A DNA stretch of 64,000 nucleotides, taken from NCBI GenBank assembly GCA_019694875.1, contig JAIBBC010000003.1, positions 1 through 64,000 on the forward strand, given 5' to 3'. The notes under the pieces are model-generated. The model had not been told where the DNA came from and made no database searches. It saw only the letters and a program-made list of their open reading frames with translations. This document shows positions 1-10,321 of the stretch, piece by piece; the first letter of the stretch is position 1, and each line of letters starts with the position of its first letter. The stretch comes from Cyclobacteriaceae bacterium (GTDB lineage: Bacteria; Bacteroidota; Bacteroidia; Cytophagales; Cyclobacteriaceae). A program made the position numbers and the translations under genes.

Positions 1-2
1 GC

Positions 3-3000
3 GCAACCACGACAGCTAATTATAACGTAACCATCAACCCGCTTCCGACTCCATCGATCACGGGTCTGAACGCAGTATGTGAAAATCAAACCAACGTCAC
101 CTACAGCACACCGAACGTTGTGGGCAACACCTACAACTGGAATATCACTGGCGGAACAATCACGGCAGGAGCAGGCACCAACAGCATCACGGTAACGTGG
201 GGCGCAGCGGGCACAGGCACGTTGCAACTGACCGAGACGATCACGGCCAGCACATGTGCCGTGACCACATCAGTTTACAATGTCACCAAGAATGCGAACC
301 CGACCCCTGTCATCAGTGGCCCGGCTACAGTATGTGCTGCGCAGGCAGCGAATGTTTACTCAACGACTAACGTAGTTGGCAACAGCTACAACTGGACGGT
401 TACCGGGGGTACGATTACAGCCGGAGCGGGAACCAACAGCATCACGGTCACGTGGGGCAGCGGTGCAAGCGGCACGGTACAGTTAACCGAAACCATCACG
501 GCTACCGGCTGCGCAACCACGACAGCGAACTATAACGTAACCATCAACCCGCTTCCGACTCCATCGATCACGGGTCTGAACGCAGTATGTGAAAATCAAA
601 CCAACGTCACCTACAGCACACCGAACGTTGTGGGCAACACCTACAACTGGAATATCACTGGCGGAACAATCACGGCAGGAGCAGGCACCAACAGCATCAC
701 AGTAACGTGGGGTGCAGCGGGCACAGGCACGTTGCAGTTGACCGAGACGATCACGGCCAGCACCTGTGCCGTGACCACATCAGTTTACAATGTCACCAAG
801 AATGCGAACCCGACCCCTGTAATCAGTGGCCCGGCTACGGTATGTGCTGCGCAGGCAGCGAACGTTTACTCAACGACTAACGTAGTTGGAAACAGCTACA
901 ACTGGACAGTGAGCGGGGGTACGATTACAGCCGGAGCAGGTACCAACAGCATCACGGTAACGTGGGGCAGCGGGGCGAGCGGCACGGTACGGTTGACTGA
1001 AACCGTTACGGCTACCGGCTGCGCAACCACGACAGCTAATTATAACGTAACAATCAACCCGCTTCCGACACCTGTGATCACGGGTCTGAATGCAGTATGT
1101 GAAAATCAAACCAACGTCACCTACAGCACACCAAACGTTGTGGGTAATACGTACAACTGGAATATCACAGGCGGAACAATCACGGCAGGAGCAGGCACCA
1201 ACAGCATCACAGTAACGTGGGGTGCAGCAGGCACCGGCACGCTTCAACTGACTGAGACGATCACAGCCAGCACGTGTGCCGTGACCACATCAGTTTACAA
1301 TGTTACCAAGAATGCGAACCCGACTCCTGTGATCAGTGGCCCGGCTACGGTATGTGCTGCGCAGGCAGCGAACGTATACACAACGACTAACGTAGTTGGC
1401 AACAGCTACAGCTGGACGGTAAGCGGGGGTACGATTACAGCCGGAGCAGGCACGAGCAGCATCACGGTAACGTGGGGCAGCGGAGCAAGCGGCACGGTAC
1501 AATTAACGGAAACCGTTACGGCTACCGGCTGCGCAACCACGACCGCGAACTATAACGTAACCATCAACCCGCTTCCGACTCCCTCGATTACAGGTCTGAA
1601 TGCAGTGTGTGAAAATCAAACCAACGTCACCTACAGCACACCAAACGTTGTGGGTAATACGTATGCATGGAGCATCACAGGCGGAACGATTACGGCAGGA
1701 GCAGGAACCAGCAGCATCACGGTAACGTGGGGTGCAGCAGGCACGGGCACGCTGCAACTGACTGAAACGATCACAGCCAGCACGTGTGCAGTTACTACCG
1801 CAGTTTACAATATCACCAAGAATGCGAACCCGACCCCTGTGATCAGTGGCCCGGCTACAGTATGTGCTGCCCAGGCAGCGAACGTATACTCAACGACTAA
1901 CGTAGTCGGCAACAGCTACAACTGGACAGTGAGTGGCGGTACGATTACGGCCGGAGCGGGCACCAATAGCATCACAGTCACGTGGGGCAGCGGAGCAAGC
2001 GGCACGGTACGGTTGACTGAAACCGTTACGGCCACCGGCTGCGCAACAACTACTCCGGCATATGTTGTAACCATTAATCCCAATCCGGTTGTCAACGCGA
2101 TTGCTGATCAGATTGCCTGTAACGGAACCACAGTAGCAGCCATCAGCCTCAGTGCAAGTACAGGAGGCGGAGAAACTTTTAACTGGATCGATGGTGCACC
2201 TATTGGTATGCCAAACGGATCTGACAACAGTGCGCCATTTGACATTCCATCATTTACAGCTACGAATGCGGGAAATGCTCCTGTAACGATTCCGATTAAA
2301 GTAACGGCTACAAAAAACAGTTGTACCGGGCCTATCCTTACATTCAACGTTACCGTAAATCCGAGCCCGACGTTCGGTATTACGAACTTAACCCCGGTGA
2401 TTTGTGAAGGCACAGCCAATAATATCACACTCACGAGTCCAACAGCTAATGCCGTGATCACCCTGATCAGCGCGACCTACAGCGGTGCAACGGGAGGAAC
2501 TTACCTTGGTGGTGAGACATTTACAACCGGTCAGAAGATAAACGAAACACTCGGCAATCCAACTGAAAGTCCGATTACAGTAACATACAGGTTTAGCGTA
2601 TCGGCTAACGGTTGTACCGATCCTGTACAGCAGTCGACAACGGTAACAATTAACCCTGCACCGCCTGTGTTTAGCATTACCAATATCACTCCATCGATCT
2701 GCACGGGTACAGCAACGAATATCACACTGATTACGCCAACGCTGAATGCACTTGTTCGACTTGATGCGGTAAGCTATGGAGCGGCCACGGGAAGTACGCT
2801 GGTGGTAGGCAGCACCTACACGACTGGTCAGGCGATTACCCAAACGTTGACGAATCTCACAAACGCACCGACCACGGTTACGTATACCTTTAGCGTAAGT
2901 GCGAACGGATGTAATAATCCGGTGCAGCAGCAGACCACGGTTGTCGTTAATCCTTCACCGACCATGTCGATCAACAATATCACAGCATCGATTTGTTCCG

Positions 3001-6000
3001 GAACAGCAGTCAACATCACGCTGAATAGCCCGACAAGCGGTGCTATCATGCGATTAACCAGTGTGAATTATAATGGCGCGACCGGTACTCTCATAGCTCC
3101 TCAAAACTATACACCGGGTTCCGTGATTACAGAAAGTCTGACGAATCCAACAAACAATCCAATCATTGTAACGTATAACTTTGATGTTTCGGCAAATGGT
3201 TGTTCAACAGCCGGGCCGTTTACCACCACGGTAACGGTGAAACCAAGTCCTGTATTCACCATCACAAATGCTTCACCGCAAGTATGCGAAGGAACCCAAA
3301 CGGATATTACATTGAACACGCCCACGGCAGGCGGACAAGTGCGACTCGATGCTGTGAATTACAATGGAGCAACTGGTACACTGAGCGCTGGAGCATTGTT
3401 TACCAACGGTCAGAAAATAACTGAGGTACTGGTAAATCCTACTAACTTCCCGATTACCGTAACCTACACGTTCAGCGTAAGCGCTAACGCATGTGGCAAT
3501 CCGATTCAGCAGCAGACCACCGTTACCATAACCAGGAGCCCGACCGTAACGGTGCCATCTGACTATACCACATGTCAGCCGACTACCATTCCGTTAACCG
3601 GCACGATTGGAGCGAGTGCAGCAAGTGGGTTGTGGAGCATCGTTTCCGGAGGCGGTACACTTTCTGCTACGAACGTTTCAGGTACGACAGTAACCGCCAA
3701 TTATACAGTTGCTCCCGGTGATATCGGAAGCACTGTAACGCTGAGACTCACAACCAATGATCCGGACGGCCCGGGACCTTGTGGACCCGCATTTGATGAT
3801 ATCAATATCACAATCAACCGTGCAGCAAGCATCACGGCTGGTATCGACCTCGCACAATGTCGCGATCAGGCATCAATTGCCCTGCAGGGTGCAATCACAT
3901 ACGCACCCAACGGGGTAAGCTGGTCTGGGGGTACTGGTACATTTGGAACAGCAACAAGCCCTACTTCAACTTATAGCTTTAATAATCCATCGGAGGTCAA
4001 TACAAACGTAACATTGACGCTTACCGCTAACGATCCGGATGGAGCAGGACCAACCGGCCCTTGCGGGATAGTAACAGACCAAATGATATTGCGTGTTAAC
4101 CAATTGCCGACCGTTGTGTTCTCAGGTTTCGGACCGGGTTCTCCACCTCAGATTGCCGAAAATGCAACTCCGATTACACTTACCGGAAACCAAAGTGGGG
4201 GAACGTTTACGATTTTGCCAATAACTTCCAGCATTGGAAGTACAACTCATTCACCCGTTGACGAGGTTTCGTTTGACCCGTCTGCGGTCGATTTGGGTGC
4301 AAACTTCGTGAAGTACACATATACAGATGCCAACGGCTGTACCAACTTCCAGCAACAGCAGGTTATTGTTAACCCGGTAACGGATATCGACTTCACGTTG
4401 CAGTACGCCAGCGGACCATTGTCCGGTCAGTTTATTCCATCGAACGGAACGGGTGGTTTTGATTTCTGTGGCGAAGTCGGAAACGTTCGGATTGTGGGTA
4501 ATCCGGTAGCAAGCTCCGGCATTAACCCAACAAACTTTACAGCTGTGGGCGCAAATGCAGCTATTCTTAATGCTAAGATATCGCAGATAGGCCCTGACTA
4601 CTTCATCGACACAAACGGACTGCCGTCAGATAATTACCTGCTTCAGTATACCTACACAAACTCACTGGGTGTAACTTCTGCTCCATTGATAAGGCCTCTG
4701 AAAATCTATGCAAGCCCGATTGCGACTATTGATAATCTAACCAACAATTGTATCGCTTCAAGCATCCTTTTTAAAGACGCTTCAACGTTGCCTCCTACAC
4801 CGTTCCCAAACAATCCTGCTACCTGGAGCTACCGCTGGGATTTTGGTGACGGGCAATTTGGTACATTGAAGAATCAGCCTCATCCGTATTCTGCATCCGG
4901 AGTTTACAATGTGCAGCTCACCGTAACTACAGGACCCACACAATCTTGTTCAGGAAGTACATCACTTGTAATCCGAGTCGGAGATGTGCCTGTTGTTGAT
5001 TTTGCGTGGTCGGCAATTTGTACAAATGATAATACGAAATTTCAGGACGAAACAGATCCGGGATCGGTTAGTACAATTGATAACTATGCATGGGATTTCG
5101 GTGACGGATTTACGTTGTCAGGTCCGCCTGCCGGTATTATTCCTCCGGGCACGCATGGGGGAAGTACATTCGGAACGTATGACAAACCGGAACACAACTA
5201 TTCAACACCGGGTTCGAAAAATGTTGTACTCAGTGTAACCACCAACGATGGATGTAATAACTCGAAGCCTAAAACAATTTCTATTCTTGTATCGGGATCT
5301 ACCGTAACACCGGATGCAATCACTCCATACAGCAATAACTTTGAAGTGGCCGATTCTGAATGGATTCCCGAGGGCTTCGAAATCTCCACCAACCCGGATG
5401 TGTTTAGCAACGCCAGCTGGCAGTTTGGTGTACCAACCGGTATTGTTATCAATCCAACGGTTGACCCGACTACTACTTCGGCATGGTGGACTGGTGCAAA
5501 TTCGAATTCGTATTACGCTTCAGAAGAATCGGCTGTTAACGGCCCTTGCTTTGACTTGCGATCTTTATCAAGACCAATGGTTACGCTTGATTACTGGTCT
5601 GATGCTGAACAAAACCTTGATGGCGCAGCGTTGCAATATTCTACCGATGGTGGTTTGAATTGGAGCATTGTCGGTCCGTTGGCAAGCAGTCCGAATGAAG
5701 GTATCAACTGGTATGCGGGTCAAACGGTTCAGTCAAATCCGGGTCGTCAGCCTTTCGGAAGTAATGGATGGACGGGTAAGCTTAGCAACTGGAAGAATGG
5801 TCGTTTCAACCTCGATATGATCCCACAGGCGGAGCGTGACCAAGTTCGCTTGCGCGTTGCATTCTCAAGTAACAATACGAACGATCCAAGCAAGACGTTT
5901 GACGGCTTTGCGTTCGATAACGTGTTTATCGGTGAACGCAGGCGTAACGTAATGGTGGAATACTTTACGAATGCCGGAATTAATGCTTCTACAAATACAT

Positions 6001-6950
6001 ATTTTGATAATCTGTATTCGGCACAGTTTACAGGTCCGCTTCCGAAGGATAGCTCGGATTTCTTCAAGATTCAATACCACATCGCTAACCCTTCTGATGA
6101 TCCGATTAATCAGGATAACCCGATTGATCCGGCTGCACGGAGCCTCTTCTATGGAATATCTCAGCCGCCTTCTGCGATTATGGACGGTATCCTCGGTAAT
6201 TACTATGGAACTACCTTTAACGGAAATTACCTGTCAATCACCGAAGAGCAACTGGAGAGACGGGCGTTGGAAGATCCGTTATTCGATATCAAACTCGACA
6301 CGCTGGCTGCTACGTCAACGACCATAAAGTTCCATGCTGAATTTACATATAAGCACCCTACGCTTGCATTCAGCACACCGGTAACCGTGCACGTGGCTCT
6401 CGTGGAAGATAACGTAGGCTCTCCGCCTCAACGAAACGTGTTGCGGAAGTTCATGCTGGGCACAGAAGGAGTGACGTTAAATTTACCGTGGACTTTCAAT
6501 CACACGGAAGTGATTGATCGTGACCTTGAGATTGATGCACCTATCGGAACAAATAACAGTAATCTGTACCTGATTGCCTTTATTCAGGATAAACGATTCG
6601 ACTCAAAGATTATCCATCAGGCAATTAAGATAAAGCTGAGTAAAAAGACGCAGGCTATTATTACCGGAACTGACGATCCAATATTCGAGCAGGTGAAGAA
6701 TATGGCTGTTTATCCGAACCCTGCGACACGTTATGTGAATTTTGCAACGGAAGCCCCGTTAACAAGAGACTATCAATATTCAATTATTGATCAGCGTGGA
6801 ATCACCGTAATGTCCGGTAACCTGAATCGTGACCTTACGATACCACAGCAGGTTGAGATTTCGAATATTGCCGATGGTGTGTATGTAGTTCTGATCTCCC
6901 AGAATGGCCGAAGACTCACACAACGCAAACTGGCCGTGCTGAAAAGATAA
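3..6950 (+). CDS. Giant T9SS-secreted repeat protein (adhesin-like), 5' partial
   Basis: Reading frame is open to the left edge, so the N-terminus and signal peptide lie outside the window; 2315 residues are visible. In order: about eight Ig/PKD-like half-repeats of about 85 residues (to about residue 680) arranged as four 170-residue units; four repeats of about 98 residues carrying an ITN-x-(T/S)P-x-(I/V)C-x-GT core (about 785-1180); further beta-rich modules; two PKD domains with WDFGDG motifs near residues 1613 and 1697; a jelly-roll-like segment; a segment starting VEYFTNAG that resembles Omp28-type thioredoxin-fold domains without the CxxC; and a C-terminal type A sorting domain with VYPNPA near residue 2235. 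Expected to be exported by the type IX system and fixed on the cell surface. Role as adhesin or gliding-type surface protein is inference. The convergent kinase gene begins at the very next base. Confidence 0.9.
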   Translation, partial: ATTTANYNVTINPLPTPSITGLNAVCENQTNVTYSTPNVVGNTYNWNITGGTITAGAGTNSITVTWGAAGTGTLQLTETITASTCAVTTSVYNVTKNANPTPVISGPATVCAAQAANVYSTTNVVGNSYNWTVTGGTITAGAGTNSITVTWGSGASGTVQLTETITATGCATTTANYNVTINPLPTPSITGLNAVCENQTNVTYSTPNVVGNTYNWNITGGTITAGAGTNSITVTWGAAGTGTLQLTETITASTCAVTTSVYNVTKNANPTPVISGPATVCAAQAANVYSTTNVVGNSYNWTVSGGTITAGAGTNSITVTWGSGASGTVRLTETVTATGCATTTANYNVTINPLPTPVITGLNAVCENQTNVTYSTPNVVGNTYNWNITGGTITAGAGTNSITVTWGAAGTGTLQLTETITASTCAVTTSVYNVTKNANPTPVISGPATVCAAQAANVYTTTNVVGNSYSWTVSGGTITAGAGTSSITVTWGSGASGTVQLTETVTATGCATTTANYNVTINPLPTPSITGLNAVCENQTNVTYSTPNVVGNTYAWSITGGTITAGAGTSSITVTWGAAGTGTLQLTETITASTCAVTTAVYNITKNANPTPVISGPATVCAAQAANVYSTTNVVGNSYNWTVSGGTITAGAGTNSITVTWGSGASGTVRLTETVTATGCATTTPAYVVTINPNPVVNAIADQIACNGTTVAAISLSASTGGGETFNWIDGAPIGMPNGSDNSAPFDIPSFTATNAGNAPVTIPIKVTATKNSCTGPILTFNVTVNPSPTFGITNLTPVICEGTANNITLTSPTANAVITLISATYSGATGGTYLGGETFTTGQKINETLGNPTESPITVTYRFSVSANGCTDPVQQSTTVTINPAPPVFSITNITPSICTGTATNITLITPTLNALVRLDAVSYGAATGSTLVVGSTYTTGQAITQTLTNLTNAPTTVTYTFSVSANGCNNPVQQQTTVVVNPSPTMSINNITASICSGTAVNITLNSPTSGAIMRLTSVNYNGATGTLIAPQNYTPGSVITESLTNPTNNPIIVTYNFDVSANGCSTAGPFTTTVTVKPSPVFTITNASPQVCEGTQTDITLNTPTAGGQVRLDAVNYNGATGTLSAGALFTNGQKITEVLVNPTNFPITVTYTFSVSANACGNPIQQQTTVTITRSPTVTVPSDYTTCQPTTIPLTGTIGASAASGLWSIVSGGGTLSATNVSGTTVTANYTVAPGDIGSTVTLRLTTNDPDGPGPCGPAFDDINITINRAASITAGIDLAQCRDQASIALQGAITYAPNGVSWSGGTGTFGTATSPTSTYSFNNPSEVNTNVTLTLTANDPDGAGPTGPCGIVTDQMILRVNQLPTVVFSGFGPGSPPQIAENATPITLTGNQSGGTFTILPITSSIGSTTHSPVDEVSFDPSAVDLGANFVKYTYTDANGCTNFQQQQVIVNPVTDIDFTLQYASGPLSGQFIPSNGTGGFDFCGEVGNVRIVGNPVASSGINPTNFTAVGANAAILNAKISQIGPDYFIDTNGLPSDNYLLQYTYTNSLGVTSAPLIRPLKIYASPIATIDNLTNNCIASSILFKDASTLPPTPFPNNPATWSYRWDFGDGQFGTLKNQPHPYSASGVYNVQLTVTTGPTQSCSGSTSLVIRVGDVPVVDFAWSAICTNDNTKFQDETDPGSVSTIDNYAWDFGDGFTLSGPPAGIIPPGTHGGSTFGTYDKPEHNYSTPGSKNVVLSVTTNDGCNNSKPKTISILVSGSTVTPDAITPYSNNFEVADSEWIPEGFEISTNPDVFSNASWQFGVPTGIVINPTVDPTTTSAWWTGANSNSYYASEESAVNGPCFDLRSLSRPMVTLDYWSDAEQNLDGAALQYSTDGGLNWSIVGPLASSPNEGINWYAGQTVQSNPGRQPFGSNGWTGKLSNWKNGRFNLDMIPQAERDQVRLRVAFSSNNTNDPSKTFDGFAFDNVFIGERRRNVMVEYFTNAGINASTNTYFDNLYSAQFTGPLPKDSSDFFKIQYHIANPSDDPINQDNPIDPAARSLFYGISQPPSAIMDGILGNYYGTTFNGNYLSITEEQLERRALEDPLFDIKLDTLAATSTTIKFHAEFTYKHPTLAFSTPVTVHVALVEDNVGSPPQRNVLRKFMLGTEGVTLNLPWTFNHTEVIDRDLEIDAPIGTNNSNLYLIAFIQDKRFDSKIIHQAIKIKLSKKTQAIITGTDDPIFEQVKNMAVYPNPATRYVNFATEAPLTRDYQYSIIDQRGITVMSGNLNRDLTIPQQVEISNIADGVYVVLISQNGRRLTQRKLAVLKR
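31..2040 (+). repeat. Four tandem 510-bp repeats within the surface-protein gene
   Basis: The segment starting with (c)catcaacccgcttccgac recurs at 31, 541, 1051 and 1561, an exact 510-bp period. Each unit encodes two related 85-residue half-repeats, one containing the GAAGTGTLQLTET version and the other GSGASGTV(Q/R)LTET. Copies differ by scattered, mostly silent changes, and the fourth ends at about 2040 where the frame passes into different modules. More copies may lie to the left of the window. Confidence 0.95.
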
Positions 6951-8864
6951 TTAGTACTTCTTAAGCTCTTCCGCGAGGTCATCAATGATCTCGCGGCAGG
7001 CTTGAACAAACTCCATTACGTTCAATTGCAATTCAAGTGACGGGACTTTTGTTTCTTTGGCCATCTCTTCGATCTTGATCACAGAGTCTTTCAAGTTATT
7101 AATTCCCAGTAGCGTCATGGAAGGCTTAATCTGATGTGCAACGCGTGCAAGCTTAATAAAATCGGAAAGATTTAATGCTTCTTCCATTTCACCCAGCGAA
7201 GCAGGGATCGACTGAACGAAGGTTTGCAGCATTTCCTTAATAAACTCCTGGTTATTGCCAGAAATATTCTGCAGATAAGCGAGATCGTACTGCTTAGGAG
7301 TTGAAGCAGGTTTTAACTCGGATGCAGAAGCCGGAACAATCTTCAATTTTTCGAACAACATCTCATATAAATCCTCCGGAGTAAAAGGTTTCGAGAGGTA
7401 ATCGTTCATGCCGGCAACTAAGCATTTCTCTACATCAATCTTGGTTGCGTTCGCGGTTAGGGCCACGATGGGTGTTCCGCCAGCAGGGTGGGGCATCATG
7501 CGAATTGCTTTGGTCGCTTCATACCCGTCCATGACCGGCATCTGAACATCCATCAGGATAACATCGTAGGTATTGCTCTTGAGTTTTTCTATTGCAATCA
7601 ATCCGTTCTCGGCAATGTCTGTATTACACTTCCAGGTTTGCAGAATACTTTTTGCGTACAACCGGTTAATGTCATTATCTTCCACCAGCAGCACGCGCAC
7701 ATTTCGCGTGGTGTTGTCGACATGACTGGCTATATGAGGGGTTTGCTTTGATATTTTGGTAGTACCGACTGCGTAGGGGATATGCACCGTGAATGTAGAG
7801 CCAATGTGCTCCTGGCTCTGAACTTCAATGCGGCCATTCTGCAGTTCAACCAATTGACGGGCAATGGTTAATCCAAGTCCGGAACCACCGTAACGCCTTG
7901 TAACACTTTCATCGGCCTGGCTGAAGCTTTCAAAAATTGTATTCAGTTTTTCTGCAGGAATGCCCACACCTGTATCTTTTACTGAAATACACACGTGACA
8001 AATGCCTTTTTGCAGTTTCTCCATTTCCACCTTTACGTGGATGGCTCCCGTATGCGTAAACTTAACCGCATTGCTGATCAGGTTAATCAATACCTGGTTC
8101 AATCGAACCGGGTCTCCCAGAAGAATTTTGTTGAGTGATTCGTCAATCGTATAATGAAGTGCGAGATTTTTTTCGCGGGCCTGGTAAGTAAAGGTTGAAA
8201 TCAGCGAGGGGAGAAGATCCTTTAAGTTAAAAGCAATTTTTTCAAACTTGAGTTTACCCGAGTCGATCGCGGCAAGGTCAAGGATGTCGTTTATAATTAC
8301 CTTGAGATTTTCAGAAGAATGCCGGATGGCGTTCAGGTACATTTCGCGTTCTTCCGGATTCTGATTTTTGCTGAGCAATCCGGCAATACCCGCAATCCCG
8401 TTAATCGGTGTCCGGATTTCGTGACTGATGTTCGCGAGAAATTGCTCTTTCGCTTTTTGCGCACGAAGCAGTTCTACCGCATCATCTTTACGTTGCGTGA
8501 TGTCGCGACAGTCAAGAATCAACCCTGGTAAACCTTCCTTATTTTTCAGATTGATCGCGTTGAACTCGAGAAACCTGTAGGTCCTGTCTTTACAAAGAAA
8601 TTGAAATTCGACCTTTTCTGTATAAAGCCGTTTTTGTGTTTGCCTGAAGCTTGCTTTGAACTCTTCCAGCGAAGCAGGCAGAATGAAGTCGAAGAAGTTC
8701 TTGCCAATTAAGCTCTTGGCCCGATAACCGAGGGTTTCGTGAACTGAAGCGTTGTGGTATAAAATCTTTCCTTCAAAGTCAACGATGAAAATAATATCCG
8801 AACCGTCTTCAACAACGGCCTTGTAAAAACTACCTTTTTTTACGTAAGCCTCAAGCTTTGTCAT
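6951..8864 (-). CDS. PAS-containing hybrid histidine kinase with receiver and Hpt domain
   Basis: Predicted cytoplasmic phosphorelay sensor, 637 aa, no membrane segment visible. Order: PAS domain (about 10-130, with IIFIVDFEGKILYHN), HisKA dimerisation domain with H-box SHEIRTPING (His near 148), HATPase with NLISNAVKFTH and GGSGLGLTIA, receiver with VEDNDIN and phospho-acceptor in ILMDVQMP (near 438), and a C-terminal Hpt-like helix bundle with AHQIKPSM (near 580). Its ATG overlaps the stop of the upstream sigma-54 activator by 4 bp (ATGA), so the two are probably one operon and one pathway. The signal sensed cannot be read from the sequence. Its stop abuts the stop of the convergent surface-protein gene with no spacer. 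Confidence 0.93.
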   Translation of the reverse strand: MTKLEAYVKKGSFYKAVVEDGSDIIFIVDFEGKILYHNASVHETLGYRAKSLIGKNFFDFILPASLEEFKASFRQTQKRLYTEKVEFQFLCKDRTYRFLEFNAINLKNKEGLPGLILDCRDITQRKDDAVELLRAQKAKEQFLANISHEIRTPINGIAGIAGLLSKNQNPEEREMYLNAIRHSSENLKVIINDILDLAAIDSGKLKFEKIAFNLKDLLPSLISTFTYQAREKNLALHYTIDESLNKILLGDPVRLNQVLINLISNAVKFTHTGAIHVKVEMEKLQKGICHVCISVKDTGVGIPAEKLNTIFESFSQADESVTRRYGGSGLGLTIARQLVELQNGRIEVQSQEHIGSTFTVHIPYAVGTTKISKQTPHIASHVDNTTRNVRVLLVEDNDINRLYAKSILQTWKCNTDIAENGLIAIEKLKSNTYDVILMDVQMPVMDGYEATKAIRMMPHPAGGTPIVALTANATKIDVEKCLVAGMNDYLSKPFTPEDLYEMLFEKLKIVPASASELKPASTPKQYDLAYLQNISGNNQEFIKEMLQTFVQSIPASLGEMEEALNLSDFIKLARVAHQIKPSMTLLGINNLKDSVIKIEEMAKETKVPSLELQLNVMEFVQACREIIDDLAEELKKY

Positions 8865-10222
8865 ATTCCAGCGTCCTCCATTTCTTTAAGGTAGCGATAC
8901 AAGGACGATTTACCGATGTCGAGTCGCTTGGCCACTTCCAGTACATTATTATCATATCGGTTCAGGAAATGGCGGATAATGCGGTACATGTATGACTGCA
9001 TCGTCATTTCCTGGTAAAGAATCGACTCTGTTCGTGCTGAGCCTGTGAAGGTAATGTCCTGATCACGTATCTCGTTACCTTCAGCCATTACGGCTGCCAG
9101 ATCAATTACCGACTTGAGCTCGCGAATATTTCCCGGAAACGGATACTCCAGCAGCTTCTTCTGTGCGGCCTCGCTGATTCTGAATTTCGGAAGTTGATTT
9201 TCCTTCGAAAAATGATCCAAAAAGTGCTTGGCAATCAGCAAGATATCGCTTCCTCGTTCACGTAAAGGTGGAAGATGCACCGGGAGCCCGAGAAGTCTGT
9301 AATATAAGTCTTCCCTGAATTTGCCTGCTTTCACTTCTTCAGCCAGATCGCGGTGTGTGGCCGTAATTACGCGGACGTCAAGTTTGATGACTTGGTTGCT
9401 GCCTATGCGTGTTACCTCGCGTTCCTGCAAAACGCGCAAAAGCTTTGCCTGCAGGCTTGGATCCATCTCACCGATTTCATCGAGGAAAATGGTTCCCCCA
9501 TCTGCCTCCTCAAACTTACCGATACGCCTCGTCATGGCACCGGTAAAGGCTCCCTTTTCGTGACCGAACAATTCACTCTCAATAAGTTCGGAAGGAATGG
9601 CTGCGATGTTAACGGCAATGAAGGGCTTATTTTTACGTTTCGAGTTATAATGTATTGCCTTGGAAACCAGCTCTTTACCTGTACCTGTTTCGCCTGTAAT
9701 GGAAACCGAAATAGTGCTTTTTACTGCTTTCTCGAGCATTCCGAATACCTTCTTAATAGCGGAACTGGATCCCACTATACTCTTCTCAAACTCATATTTT
9801 TCGGAGATTTCACGCTTCAGGTGATCGATTTCTTTGATTAGCGATTGTTTATTCCGAGCATTGTTAATCGAGTTTAATAAGCGATCCTTAGTATCCTGAT
9901 CCTTAGTGATATAATCGAACGCTCCGGCCTTTAACAATTCGACAGCGGTTCCTATTTTTTCCTGTGCTGATACGATGATAACAGAGATGTTTGGGTCGTA
10001 ACTCTTAATCTGTTCCAGAACCTGCTGCCCTTCCATGTCCGGCAGCGAATAGTCGAGCGTGATAACAACGGGGTTTTTCTGAAGGCTGTTAATGCAGTCC
10101 TTGCCGGTTGTAAAGAACTCTACTTCGAAATCAGGGTTCAGCCCCAGCACATAACGAATAAATTTGGTGTAGGCCTGATCGTCCTCCACTACAAAGATTT
10201 TGACGGGTTCTTTCTCGTACAT
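8861..10222 (-). CDS. NtrC-family sigma-54-dependent response regulator
   Basis: Transcription activator, 453 aa. Receiver domain at 1-125 with acidic residues VVEDD and probable phospho-Asp57 in ITLDYSLPD. AAA+ domain about 150-390 with Walker A GETGTGKE, the sigma-54 contact loop GAFTGA and Walker B GGTIFLDEIGEMD. C-terminal Fis-type helix-turn-helix (about 410-450, NNVLEVAKRLDIGKSSLYRY). Full length for the family. First gene of a two-gene operon with the hybrid kinase; the 4-bp ATGA overlap suggests translational coupling. Expected to activate RpoN promoters elsewhere; targets not visible here. Confidence 0.95.
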   Translation of the reverse strand: MYEKEPVKIFVVEDDQAYTKFIRYVLGLNPDFEVEFFTTGKDCINSLQKNPVVITLDYSLPDMEGQQVLEQIKSYDPNISVIIVSAQEKIGTAVELLKAGAFDYITKDQDTKDRLLNSINNARNKQSLIKEIDHLKREISEKYEFEKSIVGSSSAIKKVFGMLEKAVKSTISVSITGETGTGKELVSKAIHYNSKRKNKPFIAVNIAAIPSELIESELFGHEKGAFTGAMTRRIGKFEEADGGTIFLDEIGEMDPSLQAKLLRVLQEREVTRIGSNQVIKLDVRVITATHRDLAEEVKAGKFREDLYYRLLGLPVHLPPLRERGSDILLIAKHFLDHFSKENQLPKFRISEAAQKKLLEYPFPGNIRELKSVIDLAAVMAEGNEIRDQDITFTGSARTESILYQEMTMQSYMYRIIRHFLNRYDNNVLEVAKRLDIGKSSLYRYLKEMEDAGI

Positions 10223-10321
10223 GTGCGTATATTGAGGGAGTTAAAAATACAGCAGTTTTTTTAATAGTTAAATGGCCCTGAAAAACGTTTATTTGGGCTC
10301 CTTAAATGAAAAATATCGCTT

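Noticed and set aside
31-2040. Repeat array considered as CRISPR
   Set aside because: Period is 510 bp, units are coding and contiguous with no spacers.
870-2843. Several open frames on the minus strand and other frames inside the repeat region
   Set aside because: They are antisense shadows of the repeat-coding gene, have no signal or family resemblance, and repeat in step with the 510-bp units.
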